Assembly: GCF_007833355.1 (NCBI RefSeq)
Contig: NZ_CP020914.1
Location: 978,047 to 1,042,046, forward strand
Direction: 5' to 3'
DNA length: 64,000 bases
DNA from: Denitratisoma sp. DHT3
GTDB taxonomy: Bacteria > Pseudomonadota > Gammaproteobacteria > Burkholderiales > Rhodocyclaceae
Shown here: in pieces, positions 61,947-64,000 of the stretch
Numbering within the stretch: the first letter of the stretch is position 1
Layout of the letters: each line of letters starts with the position of its first letter
Notes under the pieces: generated by a model
The model's database searches: none
Told to the model about the DNA's origin: nothing
Seen by the model: only the letters and a program-made list of their open reading frames with translations
Translations under genes and position numbers: made by a program

Positions 61947-63883
61947 TCATCGCCACGGCCGGTCATGTGGACCACGGCAAGACCTCCCTGGTCAGGCAAT
62001 TGACCGGCGTCAATACCGATCGCCTGGAGGAGGAGCGGCGCCGCGGCATGTCCATCGAACTGGGCTTCGCCTACCGGGAGACGGATGCCGGTCATTCCGT
62101 CGGTTTCATCGACGTACCGGGGCATCGGCGCTTCATCAACGCCATGATTTCCGGCATCCGCGGCGTCGATCTCGGCATGCTGGTGGTGGACGCCAACGAC
62201 GGCGTGATGCCGCAGACCCGGGAGCATGTGCAGGTCATGGAACTGCTCGGGGTTCGCGAGCGCATCGCCGTCATCACCAAGATCGACCGCGCGGCGACGG
62301 CGCGGGTGGCGGCCGTGCGCGACGAGGTGTTGCGGTTGCAGCCCGGCTGCGAAGTCTTCCCGGTTTCCAACGCCACGGGGGTCGGCATCGCGGCGCTGCG
62401 GGCCGGTCTCGACAGTCGGGCGGCGGCGCTTCGGACGCGTGCCGCCGGCGGATACTTCCGCCTGTCGGTGGATCGCGCCTTCGTGCTGAAAGGCGCCGGG
62501 CTGATCGTGACGGGGACCGCCACCGCCGGGCGCGTGGCGGTCGGCGACACCTTGCGGCTGCTGACGGCCAAATCCCCGATGGCCGGCACCAAGGTGCGGG
62601 TGCGCGGCATCCATGCCCAGGACCGGCCGTCGCCGACGGGCTGCGCCGGGCAGCGTTGCGCGCTGAACCTGGTCGGCGACGTCGCCCGCGAGGACATCCA
62701 GCGCGGCGACGTGCTGTCCGATCCCCGCTGCGTGGCGCCCGGCCTGCGCTTCGACGCGCGCCTGCGCTTGCTGGCCGATGCGCCCTTTGCCCTGAAGCAT
62801 CTGCAGCCGGTGAAGCTCCATCTCGGCGCCAGGCGCTTGCAGGCGCGGGCGTATTTCCTCGATGACACGGTGGCGGGGCACGGCGGCGCTGTCGAAGGCG
62901 ACACCCGCCTGGTGCAGTTCATCCTCAAGGAACCGCTGCAGGTCTGCTGGGGCGACCGCTTCCTGATCCAGGACGACAGCGAAAGCGCGATCCTCGGCGG
63001 CGGCACGGTGCTGGCCCCCAACGCGCCGCAATGGCGCAAGCGCCAGGACTCGCGCCTGCGCTACCTGCGGGCCATGACCCTGGATGATCCGGCCGCGATC
63101 CTGCGCCGGCTGCTGGTCGAGGAGCGGCAGGTCGTCGATTTCCGCGACTTCGCGCTGTCTTTCAATCTGCAAGCGGCGGAGGCCGAGGCATTGCTGGGAA
63201 GCCCTGGCCTGGCGGGCATCGTCCGTGTGCAGGCGGACACCGGCGACTGGCTGCTGGAAACACGCCGCTGGGACACCCTTCGGGAAGCGTTGCAGCGGGC
63301 GGTCGAGGCGTGGCATTCGAGCCGGCCGATGGAGACCGGCATCCCGCAGGAAACCCTGCTGCTGCGGAGGGACGCTTCCGTTCCCGCGCCGTTGCTGGCC
63401 GCCGTGCTGGATGGCCTGATCCGGGAAAAGCGTCTGCTGCGGACGGGCGGGCTGATCAAGTGCGCGACGCACCGGCCCGCGGTTTCGCCCCTGATCCAGG
63501 ATGCCTGGCAGCGCCTGCGGGCCTTCCTGGCCCAGGGCGGCTTCCGGATTCCGCTGTTGTCCGAGATCGAGCGGGAACTCAAGCTGGGGCAGAAAGTGCA
63601 GGCGACCGTCATCGCCACCGCGCTGCAGGCGGGCAACCTGCGCCGGATCAGCCCCAAGCGGGTGGCCCTGCCGGACGTGCTGCTGGGCCTGGCCGCCGAG
63701 ATCAATCGGCTCGCCGTCCGCCAGGACAGCTTCTCGGTGATCGAGGCCAAGACCCATCTCGATCTGGGGCGCGATCTGACCATCGAGATCCTGGAGTATT
63801 TCGACAGCATTCACTTCACCCAGCGCCAGGGCAACGGCCGCCGGGTCAGGGACGCGGCATTGCCGCAAAGGATTTTGACGTGA
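61943..63883 (+). CDS. selB: Selenocysteine-specific elongation factor SelB
   Basis: GTPase that delivers Sec-tRNA(Sec) to UGA codons marked by a SECIS hairpin. In 646 residues: G1 GHVDHGKT (7-14), DVPGH, the TKID form of the G4 motif, EF-Tu-like domains II and III, and four winged-helix repeats in the C-terminal part that bind SECIS. Complete and of normal length. tRNA-Sec follows 8 bp after the stop. Confidence 0.97.
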   Translation: MIIATAGHVDHGKTSLVRQLTGVNTDRLEEERRRGMSIELGFAYRETDAGHSVGFIDVPGHRRFINAMISGIRGVDLGMLVVDANDGVMPQTREHVQVMELLGVRERIAVITKIDRAATARVAAVRDEVLRLQPGCEVFPVSNATGVGIAALRAGLDSRAAALRTRAAGGYFRLSVDRAFVLKGAGLIVTGTATAGRVAVGDTLRLLTAKSPMAGTKVRVRGIHAQDRPSPTGCAGQRCALNLVGDVAREDIQRGDVLSDPRCVAPGLRFDARLRLLADAPFALKHLQPVKLHLGARRLQARAYFLDDTVAGHGGAVEGDTRLVQFILKEPLQVCWGDRFLIQDDSESAILGGGTVLAPNAPQWRKRQDSRLRYLRAMTLDDPAAILRRLLVEERQVVDFRDFALSFNLQAAEAEALLGSPGLAGIVRVQADTGDWLLETRRWDTLREALQRAVEAWHSSRPMETGIPQETLLLRRDASVPAPLLAAVLDGLIREKRLLRTGGLIKCATHRPAVSPLIQDAWQRLRAFLAQGGFRIPLLSEIERELKLGQKVQATVIATALQAGNLRRISPKRVALPDVLLGLAAEINRLAVRQDSFSVIEAKTHLDLGRDLTIEILEYFDSIHFTQRQGNGRRVRDAALPQRILT

Positions 63884-63891
63884 ACGACGCA

Positions 63892-63985
63892 GGAAGAGCG
63901 ATGTCCCCGGTGGGGCACCTGGTCTTCAAAACCAGAGAAGTGCTGGCTCAGCGCTTGGTGGGTTCGACTCCTACCTCTTCCGCCA
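63892..63985 (+). tRNA. selC: tRNA-Sec (TCA)
   Basis: 94 nt with an 8-bp acceptor and long variable arm. 5' end GGAAGAGC, anticodon loop CTTCAAA giving TCA, long arm TGCTGGCTCAGCGC, T-loop GGTTCGACTCC, 3' end CTCTTCC-G-CCA. Size and features match bacterial selC. It lies with selA and selB in one block. Confidence 0.95.
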
Positions 63986-64000
63986 ACAAGGTTCGCCCCC

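Overview
The window is a GC-rich chromosomal segment with dense, ATGA-type overlapping operons. It fits a betaproteobacterium, most likely of the Rhodocyclales/Sterolibacterium-Denitratisoma kind. That placement is inferred from the gene set: HoxFUYHW NAD-reducing hydrogenase, B12-dependent ribonucleotide reductase, DUF1302/DUF1329 pair, NIT/CZB chemoreceptor and a CoA-ester catabolic cluster. No rRNA or marker gene is present to prove it.

Layout. (1) 1-7756 (+): chemotaxis operon with a 5'-truncated chemoreceptor, cheW, a second chemoreceptor (NIT sensor, CZB zinc domain), cheR and cheB. The two receptor genes share a 1168-bp stretch that appears base-for-base identical. (2) 7841-12978 (+): hoxF-U-Y-H-W, a soluble NAD-reducing [NiFe] hydrogenase. 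It sits between cheB and cheD (13045), as if inserted into the chemotaxis locus. (3) 13698-16361 (+): MaoC-phosphotransacetylase fusion plus acetate kinase. (4) 16639-19521 (+): nrdJ behind two NrdR-type boxes. (5) 19809-23373 (+): two short-chain dehydrogenases, an Old Yellow Enzyme homologue and a TetR regulator.

From 23762 to 55427 every gene is on the minus strand (about 32 kb). (6) 23762-34566: a three-subunit molybdenum hydroxylase (FAD, 2Fe-2S and Moco subunits) behind a DUF1302 outer-membrane protein and a DUF1329 protein, with an RND/MMPL exporter and a YCF48-like lipoprotein upstream. (7) 34990-43622: a chemoreceptor, a GMC dehydrogenase with a Tat-exported partner, a creatinase-like M24 protein, two ketopantoate-reductase-like proteins and a Bcr/CflA efflux pump. 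(8) 43826-44334: tRNA-Gly, tRNA-Gly, tRNA-Cys. (9) 44392-55427: an acyl-CoA degradation cluster with thiolase, FadB-like protein, GMC oxidoreductase, paired acyl-CoA dehydrogenases, nitroreductase, alpha-methylacyl-CoA racemase and acyl-CoA synthetase. A divergent TetR gene (55748) faces it; its DNA-binding domain is almost identical to that of the TetR at 22684.

(10) 57027-59344 (+): GGDEF-EAL and HDOD proteins. (11) 59611-63985 (+): D-2-hydroxyacid dehydrogenase, selA, selB and tRNA-Sec, i.e. selenocysteine synthesis and decoding.

Read together, regions 5, 6, 7 and 9 look like a catabolic island for a hydrophobic, probably branched or polycyclic (terpenoid or steroid-like) substrate. They offer outer-membrane and RND transport, redox enzymes, CoA activation, methyl-branch racemisation and beta-oxidation. 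The substrate itself cannot be read from the sequence.
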